This document shows, one piece after another, positions 8,691 to 15,926 of a stretch of DNA of 64,000 bases. Made by a program: the position numbers and the translations under genes. The notes under the pieces are model-generated. The model was not told the origin of the DNA and did not search any database. It was given only the letters and a program-made list of their open reading frames with translations. Source of the stretch: AG-339-G14 sp902553315 (lineage in GTDB: Bacteria > Pseudomonadota > Gammaproteobacteria > Magnimaribacterales > AG-339-G14); the NCBI GenBank assembly GCA_902553315.1, contig CACDKN010000006.1:15757-79756 (forward strand), written 5' to 3'. Within the stretch, counting starts at the first letter, position 1, and every line of letters starts with the position of its first letter.

Positions 8691-9770
8691 ATGAAAAAGA
8701 CAATTGCCTTATTAATTTTATTTGTATCTTCAAATATTTTCGCCGAATATAAATTAGAAACTGTTATTGAGAAATTGGACTTCCCTTGGGAAGCAGTTTT
8801 TATTTCAAAAGAAGAGATTTTACTTACAGAGCTTCCTGGTAAATTAAAGAAAATTAATCTTAAGACTAAAAAAATTATAGAAATTGAAAATGTCCCAAAA
8901 GTCTTGTTCAGAGGACAAGGTGGACTTTCTGGGATTGTTTTGCATCCAAATTATTCGCAGAATGGTTGGATATATGTTAGTTATTCGAAAAAAGTAGCCA
9001 ATGATAAAAATACCCTAGTTGTTGATAGGCTAAGAATCACAAATAATTCCGTTACAGACATAGAAAATATATTTTCAGCTAAAGCTTTAAGAAATCCACC
9101 GGTTCATTACGGAGCAAAAATGGCATTTCTTGATGATAATTCTTTATTAATAACAAGTGGAGATGGTTTTGATTACAGAGAGCAGGCTCAAGATCTTGAT
9201 AATCATTTCGGTAAAATAGTAAGAATCAAAGATAATGGCCAAATCCCGTTAGACAATCCTTTTTTTGAGACAGAAAATCTCAAAGATATTTTTTCATTTG
9301 GTCACAGAAATATGCAAGGTTTAGTAGTGCTTTCCGATGGAAGGATAATTGAACATGAACATGGACCTCAAGGTGGAGATGAAATTAATTTGATCGAAGC
9401 AGGAAAAAATTATGGTTGGCCTGTAATTACTTATGGCATTGATTATTCAGGAGCATTAATTTCACCTTTTACAGAGATGAAAGGAATGGAACAGCCCCTT
9501 TTGCATTGGACTCCTTCAATAGCACCATCAAGTATGATGATCTACAAAGGAACAAGATTTCCAAATTGGACTGATTCTTTGTTCGTATCAGCACTAGTTT
9601 CAAGAGATGTAAGAAAAATAAAATTTCTTGATGATGGTAATTTGGATGAAGAAATTCTTTTTTCTGAACTTAATTCTAGAATTAGAAATATTTTTGAATC
9701 TCCTGATGGCGACATTTACCTTCTAACCGATAAAGCAAATGCAAAAATAATTAAGGTAAATCCGATCTAA
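8691..9770 (+). CDS. Secreted PQQ-dependent sugar (aldose/sorbosone-type) dehydrogenase
   Basis: 359 residues. A clear signal peptide occupies residues 1-18 (basic start, hydrophobic core, Phe-Ala cut before Glu-Tyr). The mature part has the six-bladed propeller pattern of soluble glucose/sorbosone dehydrogenases: FPWEAVF, GQGGLSGIVLHPNY, GAKMAFLDDNSLLITSGDG, FSFGHRNMQGL, EHEHGPQGGDEINL and NYGWPVITYG. These enzymes oxidise sugars in the periplasm with PQQ and pass the electrons to quinone or a cytochrome. No PQQ biosynthesis gene is in the window. Its 3' end overlaps holB (convergent) by 4 nt. The substrate is uncertain. Confidence 0.88.
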   Translation: MKKTIALLILFVSSNIFAEYKLETVIEKLDFPWEAVFISKEEILLTELPGKLKKINLKTKKIIEIENVPKVLFRGQGGLSGIVLHPNYSQNGWIYVSYSKKVANDKNTLVVDRLRITNNSVTDIENIFSAKALRNPPVHYGAKMAFLDDNSLLITSGDGFDYREQAQDLDNHFGKIVRIKDNGQIPLDNPFFETENLKDIFSFGHRNMQGLVVLSDGRIIEHEHGPQGGDEINLIEAGKNYGWPVITYGIDYSGALISPFTEMKGMEQPLLHWTPSIAPSSMMIYKGTRFPNWTDSLFVSALVSRDVRKIKFLDDGNLDEEILFSELNSRIRNIFESPDGDIYLLTDKANAKIIKVNPI

Positions 9771-10750
9771 TTTAGATTTGAAAGTAAGCTTTTAATTTGA
9801 ATTTTATTATTAAGTTTTACTCCTGAATTTAGATCAATCAATATATTTTGAATATTTTTAAAAATTTCTGAAAGATCGATCAAAGACTTTCTGTCTAGAT
9901 TTAAATCAGAAGACAAAAAAGTAGCTTTAAAATTTGAATCGAGTCTTTTTTTAAATGACTCTAAAATAATTTTTGATAGCCAAATTAATTTTTCCTGTAC
10001 TGAATCGTCGTCCCATTTTGAAGAAATTTTTTCGATCTCCTTATACGAACTTATATTTACTAAATCCTTAGAGAAATCTTCCCAACTTTCCCTTAAATCC
10101 TCTAATTTGACAGCGGAAAAATTAACAAGATCTTCTCCTTTTAATAATTCATAATCTCTTTCGTCAATTTCTATTCTTTTTTCAGAAAAATATTCTTTTA
10201 AGCTTAATAGATCTGGAAATTTAATTTGTAAATGTGATAGACGACTGAGAAGAGTTTTTTTCAGCAGAAACGGATTTGAAGAGATCAAGAAAATAAATGA
10301 CTCCTTTGGAGGTTCTTCCAGAATTTTCAGGATAAAATTTTGTGATTCGTCATTCATTAAATGTGCATTATTTATTACGAATACCTTTGATGATGATACT
10401 AGAGGAGTCTCAAACATTGAGTTAACAATTCCTTCATGTGAATCATTTTTTTTCTTGTTTCCTCTTAACTGACCTATTTTAATTATTTTTGAACCAACTT
10501 CCTCCTCAATAAAATGATAATCAGGATGATTGCCAGATTGCATTAATTTACTAGCGTTACACTCGCCACAAGCTTCAAATAACTCGTTACTATTCTTGCA
10601 AAGGATTGACTCGCTTAAGACTCTAACTAAATCTTTTTTGCCTAGTCCATTTTCACCAGATATTAAGTATCCATGTGAAAGTGAATCCTTATTAAAAAAA
10701 TTTAAATACTCTTTTAATAAAGGATTAATTTTTTCTTTTAAATCATTCAA
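9767..10750 (-). CDS. holB: DNA polymerase III subunit delta' (clamp loader)
   Basis: 327 residues. The AAA+ fold is visible: SGENGLGKKDLVRVL (degenerate Walker A, 31-45), Cys-rich segment (Cys51, Cys61, Cys64), NAHLMNDESQNFILKILEEP (sensor/Walker B region) and SSNPFLLKKTLLSRLSHL. In E. coli delta' four cysteines bind zinc; here the fourth position reads Ser67, so the site looks incomplete. Delta' does not hydrolyse ATP, so the weak Walker A is normal. The only workable start is TTG at 10750, inside the last codons of tmk (8-nt overlap). The tmk-holB order is the usual gammaproteobacterial one. Confidence 0.9.
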   Translation of the reverse strand: MNDLKEKINPLLKEYLNFFNKDSLSHGYLISGENGLGKKDLVRVLSESILCKNSNELFEACGECNASKLMQSGNHPDYHFIEEEVGSKIIKIGQLRGNKKKNDSHEGIVNSMFETPLVSSSKVFVINNAHLMNDESQNFILKILEEPPKESFIFLISSNPFLLKKTLLSRLSHLQIKFPDLLSLKEYFSEKRIEIDERDYELLKGEDLVNFSAVKLEDLRESWEDFSKDLVNISSYKEIEKISSKWDDDSVQEKLIWLSKIILESFKKRLDSNFKATFLSSDLNLDRKSLIDLSEIFKNIQNILIDLNSGVKLNNKIQIKSLLSNLN

Positions 10751-11342
10751 TTTCTAAATTTTTTTCGATTTCATCGAATATTTTATTGGGAGATTTCGTA
10801 GCGTCAATTTTTATAATTCTATTTTTATTTTCTTCATAAATTTTAAGATAAGCGTTTCTAACTTTCTCATGAAAAGCTATTTCCTCAGACTCAAATCTGT
10901 CAAACTCTGCTCTTTTTTTTGCTCTCTTTAAGCCTTCAGTCACAGGAAGATCTAATAAAAAAGTCTTATCGGGCAAAGGTAAATTCATTTTTTTGATTAT
11001 TTTTGATATTTCTTCATGTCCTATAGACCTGCCCTCGCCTTGATAAGCAAATGTCGAATCAATATATCTATCAGAGATAACTAAGAAATCAGCACTTAAG
11101 TTTGGTTTAATTATCTCTTCAACATGTTGTGATCTGTCAGCAAAAATTAAAAATAGTTCAGCATAGGGTGATAAATCCAGATTTTTATTCAATAAGATAT
11201 TTCTTATTTCACCACCAATTTTTGATGATCCTGGTTCTTTTGTAAATACAGCTTTAATTGATTTTTCTTTAAAAAAATCTTTTAAAAAATTTATTTGGGT
11301 TGTTTTACCGGATCCCTCAATTCCTTCAAAAGTGATAAACAT
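10743..11342 (-). CDS. tmk: Thymidylate kinase
   Basis: 199 residues, normal length. P-loop FEGIEGSGKTTQ (5-16), DRY motif at 91-93 within VISDRYIDSTFAYQGEGR, and a lid segment AKKRAEFDRFE. It phosphorylates dTMP to dTDP. The Arg-poor P-loop and the lid with basic residues fit the E. coli-type (type II) enzyme. The ATG shares one base with the stop of mltG (TAATG) and the gene overlaps holB by 8 nt, so mltG-tmk-holB are translationally coupled. Confidence 0.96.
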   Translation of the reverse strand: MFITFEGIEGSGKTTQINFLKDFFKEKSIKAVFTKEPGSSKIGGEIRNILLNKNLDLSPYAELFLIFADRSQHVEEIIKPNLSADFLVISDRYIDSTFAYQGEGRSIGHEEISKIIKKMNLPLPDKTFLLDLPVTEGLKRAKKRAEFDRFESEEIAFHEKVRNAYLKIYEENKNRIIKIDATKSPNKIFDEIEKNLEIE

Positions 11343-12253
11343 TAATTTAATTGATACTTTTGCACCGCCTTTAAATGGTCTTCGTAATTAGTTGAAAATT
11401 CATGCAAACATTTATCTTTTTTTACAAAATATAAATAGTCGTGTTTATCTGGGAATGCAACTGCTTTTAAAGCCTGTTCAGAAGGATTGCTAATTGCTGT
11501 GGGAGGAAGCCCATAGTTCAGATAACTGTTGTAAACAGAATTTCTTCTTAAATCTTTTTTTGTCAGGTTTCCGTTAAAATTATCTATTCCATAAATAACA
11601 GTTGAATCTATTTGTAATTTCATTTTTTTCTGCAATCTATTATAGATAACTCCTGCGACCAGAGGCATTTCATTTTTACAACTCTCCTTTTCTACAATTG
11701 ATGCAATTATTAGAAAGTCGGTCTCGCTTTTTATCGAGTCATCTTCTTTTTCACTAAAATACTTTTCTAAATAAAATAATTGCATATTGAAAGCCGTATT
11801 TAAAACTTCGTTAAAATCATCAAAAAATTCAAAATTGTAAGTATTTGGATGGAAATAACCCTCTAAATTACATTGTGGAATATTTTTGTATTTGCAAAAA
11901 CTTTCAATCTGACTCTTTGACAAAAAATTTGTGATTTTTGATCCTTCCAATATAGATATTGTTCTGTAATGAACTTTCTCAAAAAAAATAGTAAAAGTTA
12001 TATCTTTAAGGCTCACTGATTTATCTACTAAATATTCTCCCACTCTTAAATCTTGATCTTTGCCAAAAAATAAAAAAAATATTTTGGTAATTGCGGGCAG
12101 GCCAATACCTTCTTTAAAAAGATTTTTTTCTAAGTCAGAGAAAGAATCTCCTTTTTCTATTCTGAATATAAATTCATCATTTTTAAAATTTACTGAAGCT
12201 AATGAAAAGATGAAAAAAAAGAAAAATAAAATAATTAAAGAAAAAATTTTCAC
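11342..12253 (-). CDS. mltG: Endolytic peptidoglycan transglycosylase MltG
   Basis: 303 residues. One N-terminal membrane anchor (about 4-20, very Phe-rich) is followed by a LysM-like region and the YceG-like catalytic domain with IASIVEKES (catalytic Glu around residue 188), VAGVIYNRL, LQIDSTVIYG, YNSYLNYGLPPTAISNPS and ALKAV. MltG cuts nascent glycan strands and helps set chain length. The GTG start at 12253 overlaps the fabF stop (GTGA). The pabC gene often found between fabF and mltG is absent. Confidence 0.94.
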   Translation of the reverse strand: MKIFSLIILFFFFFIFSLASVNFKNDEFIFRIEKGDSFSDLEKNLFKEGIGLPAITKIFFLFFGKDQDLRVGEYLVDKSVSLKDITFTIFFEKVHYRTISILEGSKITNFLSKSQIESFCKYKNIPQCNLEGYFHPNTYNFEFFDDFNEVLNTAFNMQLFYLEKYFSEKEDDSIKSETDFLIIASIVEKESCKNEMPLVAGVIYNRLQKKMKLQIDSTVIYGIDNFNGNLTKKDLRRNSVYNSYLNYGLPPTAISNPSEQALKAVAFPDKHDYLYFVKKDKCLHEFSTNYEDHLKAVQKYQLN

Positions 12254-13494
12254 TCAAATTCTTTAAATATTAAAGAAACATTGGTTCCACCAAAGCCAAA
12301 AGTGTTATTCATAACAAAGCTTACTTTTTCTTCGATTGAATTATTTGCAACTAATTTTAATTTAGCTTCATTATCAGGATTATTTAAATTAATTGTCGGG
12401 GGTATAACTTTATCTTTTATTGCCAATATACTAAAAATTGACTCTATCGCTCCAGCTGCACCCAATAAATGACCAGTCATTGATTTTGTCGACGATACAT
12501 AGATATTGTCGGCACTTTCTTGAAATAGTTCTCTTATTGCCTTGGACTCAACAACATCTCCTAAAGGAGTTGATGTTCCATGAGCGTTAATGTGATCAAT
12601 TTCAGAAAAATTAACTTTTGAGTCAATAAGTGCATTTTTCATTGCAAGCTTTGCTCCTTTTCCGTCTTCTGCTGGAGCAGTAATATGGTAAGCGTCGTCA
12701 CTCATGCCAAATCCAATAATTTCAGCATAGATTTTAGCTGATCTTTTCTTTGCCATTTCTAACTCTTCTAAAATTATAACTCCAGCTCCTTCTCCAAGAA
12801 CAAAACCGTCTCGATCTCTATCCCATGGTCTACTAGCTTCTTTTGGGGATTCATTCCTGGTCGATAAAGCTTTGGCTGCATTAAATCCAGCAATGCCCAA
12901 TGGGCTCATTGCTGCTTCAGCTCCTCCGGTGACCATAATATCGGCTTCTCCATAGGCTATACTTCTTGCCGCGTAACCAATACTGTGTCCTGCAGAAGAA
13001 CATGCTGATACCATTGATAAATTCGGTCCTCGTAATCCGTATTTAATCGCAACCGTGCCTGAAGCCATATTAATGATTGAACCGGGAACAAAAAAAGGAG
13101 AAATCCTTTTAGGCCCTTTTTGATTAAGAACTAAAGCATTTTTTTCAATTGTTTCAAGTCCGCCAATACCAGAACCTATAGATACACCAATTCTATCAAC
13201 GTCGTGATCCTCAATATTAATTCCTGAGTCTGTTATTGCTTCCGCACATGCTGCAAGACCAAATTGAATGAAAAGATCCATTCTTCGCGATTCTTTATTA
13301 TCAATATTCGGATTGTTCTCGAAATCTTTGACAGTGGCGCCAAATTTGGTTGAAAACTCAGAGGTATCGAATTTATCTATTAACTCTGCACCACTGTTTC
13401 CGTTTATAACGCTTTCCCAAGCGGAGAGAACATCATTTCCATTAGGACATACGGTGCCAAGACCAGTGACAACTACTCGTCTTCCTTGAGCCAT
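12250..13494 (-). CDS. fabF: 3-oxoacyl-ACP synthase II (KAS II)
   Basis: 414 residues, full length. The condensing-enzyme triad is intact: Cys165 in VSACSSAGHS, His305 in INAHGTSTPLGD and His342 in KSMTGHLLGAAGAIE. FGFGGTN closes the C-terminus. It elongates acyl-ACP by two carbons in type II fatty-acid synthesis. It begins 9 nt after acpP and overlaps mltG. Because fabH is not in this cluster, how chains are initiated cannot be seen from the window. Confidence 0.97.
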   Translation of the reverse strand: MAQGRRVVVTGLGTVCPNGNDVLSAWESVINGNSGAELIDKFDTSEFSTKFGATVKDFENNPNIDNKESRRMDLFIQFGLAACAEAITDSGINIEDHDVDRIGVSIGSGIGGLETIEKNALVLNQKGPKRISPFFVPGSIINMASGTVAIKYGLRGPNLSMVSACSSAGHSIGYAARSIAYGEADIMVTGGAEAAMSPLGIAGFNAAKALSTRNESPKEASRPWDRDRDGFVLGEGAGVIILEELEMAKKRSAKIYAEIIGFGMSDDAYHITAPAEDGKGAKLAMKNALIDSKVNFSEIDHINAHGTSTPLGDVVESKAIRELFQESADNIYVSSTKSMTGHLLGAAGAIESIFSILAIKDKVIPPTINLNNPDNEAKLKLVANNSIEEKVSFVMNNTFGFGGTNVSLIFKEFE

Positions 13495-13503
13495 TTAGTA
13501 ATT

Positions 13504-13737
13504 TTAAGATGAAGAATCAATATAATCGACTGCATTTTTAACAGTAGCGATTTTTTCTGCTTCTTCGTCAGGGATTTCTATTTCAAACTCTTCTTCAAAA
13601 GCCATAACTAACTCAACAGTATCAAGAGAATCAGCTCCTAGATCGTCAATGAATGAAGCTTCAAGTGTAACCTCTTCTTCACCAACGCCTAATTGTTCGC
13701 AAACTATTCTTTTTACTCTATCTTCAGTACTACTCAT
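13504..13737 (-). CDS. acpP: Acyl carrier protein
   Basis: 77 acidic residues with the phosphopantetheine site GADSLDTVELVMAFEEEF (Ser37). It carries growing acyl chains for FabG, FabF and other acyl-ACP enzymes. A strong ribosome site (GGAGAGG) precedes the ATG, and a TATAAT (minus strand, 13766-13761) in the 65-nt gap to fabG suggests an extra promoter of its own, sensible for such an abundant protein. Confidence 0.98.
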   Translation of the reverse strand: MSSTEDRVKRIVCEQLGVGEEEVTLEASFIDDLGADSLDTVELVMAFEEEFEIEIPDEEAEKIATVKNAVDYIDSSS

Positions 13738-13760
13738 AAGAACCTCTCCAAAGTCCGATA

Positions 13761-13766
13761 ATTATA
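13761..13766 (-). promoter_or_regulatory. -10 element of a likely acpP promoter
   Basis: A perfect TATAAT on the minus strand in the fabG-acpP gap; transcription would start near 13754, giving a short leader holding the GGAGAGG ribosome site. No strong -35 is visible (AT-only sequence upstream). Confidence 0.4.
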
Positions 13767-13802
13767 TATCTAATTTATAAAAAAACTAGATAAGAAAACT
13801 TA

Positions 13803-14540
13803 TTACATAAAAAGTCCACCATTAATATGAATGGTTTGTCCAGTTATATAATCTGCTTCGGAAGATGTTAAAAATTTTATCAAATCAGCAACTTCTTCTG
13901 GTCTACCGAATCTCTGAAGAGGAATCTGCGAAGCAATTTCTTCTTTATAATTTTCTTCTAACGATTTCGTCATATCTGTTTCAATAAACCCCGGGGCTAC
14001 ACAATTTATGGTGATATTTTTTAACCCAAATTCTCTTGCAAGAGTTTTAGACATCGCTTCTATCCCCGACTTAGCTGCTACATAATTTGCTTGGCCTTTA
14101 TTTCCTATTGCTGCTGCAGCCGAAGATAAATTTATTATCCTTCCATATTTTTTTTTCAACATTGGTCTAATAAGATTTTTAATAATTTTAAATTGAGAAT
14201 TTAAATGGATGTCTAAAACCTCCGACCACTCCTCGTCCTTCATTCGTAAAAAAATATTATCTCTCGTTATGCCTGCATTATTTATGAGAACGTCAGGGTA
14301 AAGATCGTTATCTTTAAGAGTTGTAAAAAAATTATTTATTGATTCTTCCTTTCCTAAATCAAGAATTAAAGCTTTTCCTTCAATTTTATTTTCGGAAAGA
14401 AAATTTTGTATTGTATCCAATCCAACTTTCGAAGTTGCCGTACCAATTAGAAAGCTGTTTTCATCTGAAAATGCTTCCAAAATAGATCTACCAATTCCTC
14501 TAGAAGCGCCAGTAATAAGAACTTTTTTTTTGAGTGACAC
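13803..14540 (-). CDS. fabG: 3-oxoacyl-ACP reductase
   Basis: 245 residues, classical SDR. Cofactor motif TGASRGIG (10-17), NNAG (87-90), catalytic Ser140, Tyr153 and Lys157 within INLSSAAAAIGNKGQANYVA, and C-terminal YITGQTIHINGG. It reduces 3-oxoacyl-ACP with NADPH. The start is GTG at 14540, placed directly after the rpmF stop (TAAGTG). In most relatives plsX, fabH and fabD separate rpmF from fabG; here they are missing. Confidence 0.95.
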   Translation of the reverse strand: MSLKKKVLITGASRGIGRSILEAFSDENSFLIGTATSKVGLDTIQNFLSENKIEGKALILDLGKEESINNFFTTLKDNDLYPDVLINNAGITRDNIFLRMKDEEWSEVLDIHLNSQFKIIKNLIRPMLKKKYGRIINLSSAAAAIGNKGQANYVAAKSGIEAMSKTLAREFGLKNITINCVAPGFIETDMTKSLEENYKEEIASQIPLQRFGRPEEVADLIKFLTSSEADYITGQTIHINGGLFM

Positions 14541-14747
14541 TTAGTTTGCTGAAGAGTCTGAATCTTCCTTTTTAGTTTTCACTTCCATGACCTTTTTCCC
14601 CTTGTAAAAACCATCTTCTGTCATGTGATGACGCATGTGTACCTCTCCAGTGGTTTGGTCTATAGACAGAGCGGGAGATTTCAACTTATTATGAGAACGC
14701 CTTGCCCCTCTTCTTGATCTGGAAACTTTACTTTTTTGTACTGCCAT
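14541..14747 (-). CDS. rpmF: 50S ribosomal protein L32
   Basis: 68 residues. N-terminal AVQKSKVSRSRRGARRSHNK and SLSIDQTTGEVHMRHH are diagnostic of bacterial L32. This is a cysteine-free form, so it lacks the zinc ribbon some L32 proteins have. The C-terminal tail (KTKKEDSDSSAN) is slightly longer than usual and acidic. It follows rluC by 30 nt; the DUF177 (yceD) gene usually just upstream is absent. Confidence 0.97.
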   Translation of the reverse strand: MAVQKSKVSRSRRGARRSHNKLKSPALSIDQTTGEVHMRHHMTEDGFYKGKKVMEVKTKKEDSDSSAN

Positions 14748-14777
14748 AACTTAAGAAAAGGGATTCTATTTCAAAAA

Positions 14778-15695
14778 TTAAAAATTTTCATCATTTTTTA
14801 ATAAAATATCAAAGTCTTCAGGTTCTTCAACATTGAAAGAAACACCTAAATCAGGAATTTTTAATACGTGAGAATGAAGATAAAACTTCTTTATTTTTTT
14901 TTGTTCATTATTTATAGCTCTGCATCCATATTTTGAATCTCCGACTATAGGATAACCCTCTTGTGATACGTGTACTCTAATTTGATGGGTTCTCCCTGTT
15001 ACCAATTCACATCTCAATTTAGAATAATTCCTGGATAATGATAAAACTTCGAAATTTGTAATCGATTCCTTTCCAGAGGAACTTAATATTACTTTATGTT
15101 CTCCACTTTTATTTTTTGTTTTTAAAATTGAACTTATCACTTTCGTTTTAGTTTTTGGCCATCTACCATTCACAATCGCTATATATTCTTTATAACTTCT
15201 TCCTAGCCTAATTTCTTCATTACATTTTCTAAGGAAGCTTTGTTTTTTTGCGATTATTTGACAACCAGAAGTATCTTTGTCCAATCTATGAATCAATTTG
15301 CAGTCTCTATAAAGCTTTCCAAAATTTCTAACTGACTCAATCAAACCTAGTTTAATTCCGCTTCCGCCATGAGAAGCTACGCCGGATGGTTTGTTAATAA
15401 TTAAATAGTTTTGGTTTTCATAAACAATTCTTTCTTTGAGCAATTTTATAAAGTTTTCAGGTATAAATAATTCTTTTTTTTCATCAATATTTAAAGGAGG
15501 AATTCTTATTTCATCTCCTTCAGATATTTTATACAAAGGTTTTTTTCTGGACCCATTAACTCTTACCTCTCCTTTTCTTATAATTGAGTAAATTTTGGAC
15601 CTAGGGATGCCTTTAAGATAATTCATTAAAAAATTATCAATTCTTTGGCCTAAAAATTCTTTTGAGACTTTTATTTTGTGGCTTTTATTAAACAT
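14778..15695 (-). CDS. rluC: 23S rRNA pseudouridine synthase, RluC type
   Basis: 305 residues. An S4 RNA-binding domain (about 17-70: QRIDNFL, IPRSKIYSIIRKGEVRVNG) precedes the RsuA/RluA catalytic domain with HRLDKDTSGC (catalytic Asp139), NKPSGVASHGG and ELVTGRTHQIRVH. RluC makes pseudouridines 955, 2504 and 2580 of 23S rRNA. Divergent from rne and upstream of rpmF, exactly the gammaproteobacterial arrangement, which supports RluC over other RluA-family members. Confidence 0.93.
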   Translation of the reverse strand: MFNKSHKIKVSKEFLGQRIDNFLMNYLKGIPRSKIYSIIRKGEVRVNGSRKKPLYKISEGDEIRIPPLNIDEKKELFIPENFIKLLKERIVYENQNYLIINKPSGVASHGGSGIKLGLIESVRNFGKLYRDCKLIHRLDKDTSGCQIIAKKQSFLRKCNEEIRLGRSYKEYIAIVNGRWPKTKTKVISSILKTKNKSGEHKVILSSSGKESITNFEVLSLSRNYSKLRCELVTGRTHQIRVHVSQEGYPIVGDSKYGCRAINNEQKKIKKFYLHSHVLKIPDLGVSFNVEEPEDFDILLKNDENF

Positions 15696-15707
15696 TTAAA
15701 AAAAAGT

Positions 15708-15737
15708 TTGTTTTTTTTCTACATTCTAATTTAGAAT
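15708..15737 (+). promoter_or_regulatory. Candidate rne promoter
   Basis: TTGTTT (15708-15713) and TAGAAT (15732-15737), 18 nt apart, on the plus strand in the 231-nt gap between rluC and rne. It would give a leader of about 180 nt, comparable in kind to the long autoregulatory rne leader of E. coli. Inferred only. Confidence 0.4.
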
Positions 15738-15861
15738 AGCATCTGTTAATGTTAAACGGGTTTCTTAAATGAATAAATAATCCCTATTTAACTAAGAATT
15801 TTAAACAGCTTTTAATACATAATTTATTTTTGACCAGGTAAAGAGACGTAAATCCTGACTC

Positions 15862-15902
15862 AAAAAACTTAAAGGACCATTCACTGGTTCGAGTTTTTTT
15901 TT
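15862..15902 (+). terminator. Terminator-like hairpin in the rne leader (possible attenuator)
   Basis: Inner stem GGACCA (15874-15879) pairs with TGGTTC (15885-15890, one G-U) around a 5-nt loop. An outer stem AAAAAACT (15862-15869) pairs with AGTTTTTT (15892-15899), followed by a T run to 15902. It ends 24 nt before the rne ATG, so it has the form of an intrinsic terminator inside the leader of the gene it precedes. Confidence 0.5.
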
Positions 15903-15926
15903 AAAAGCATTATTGGAGATATCCTC

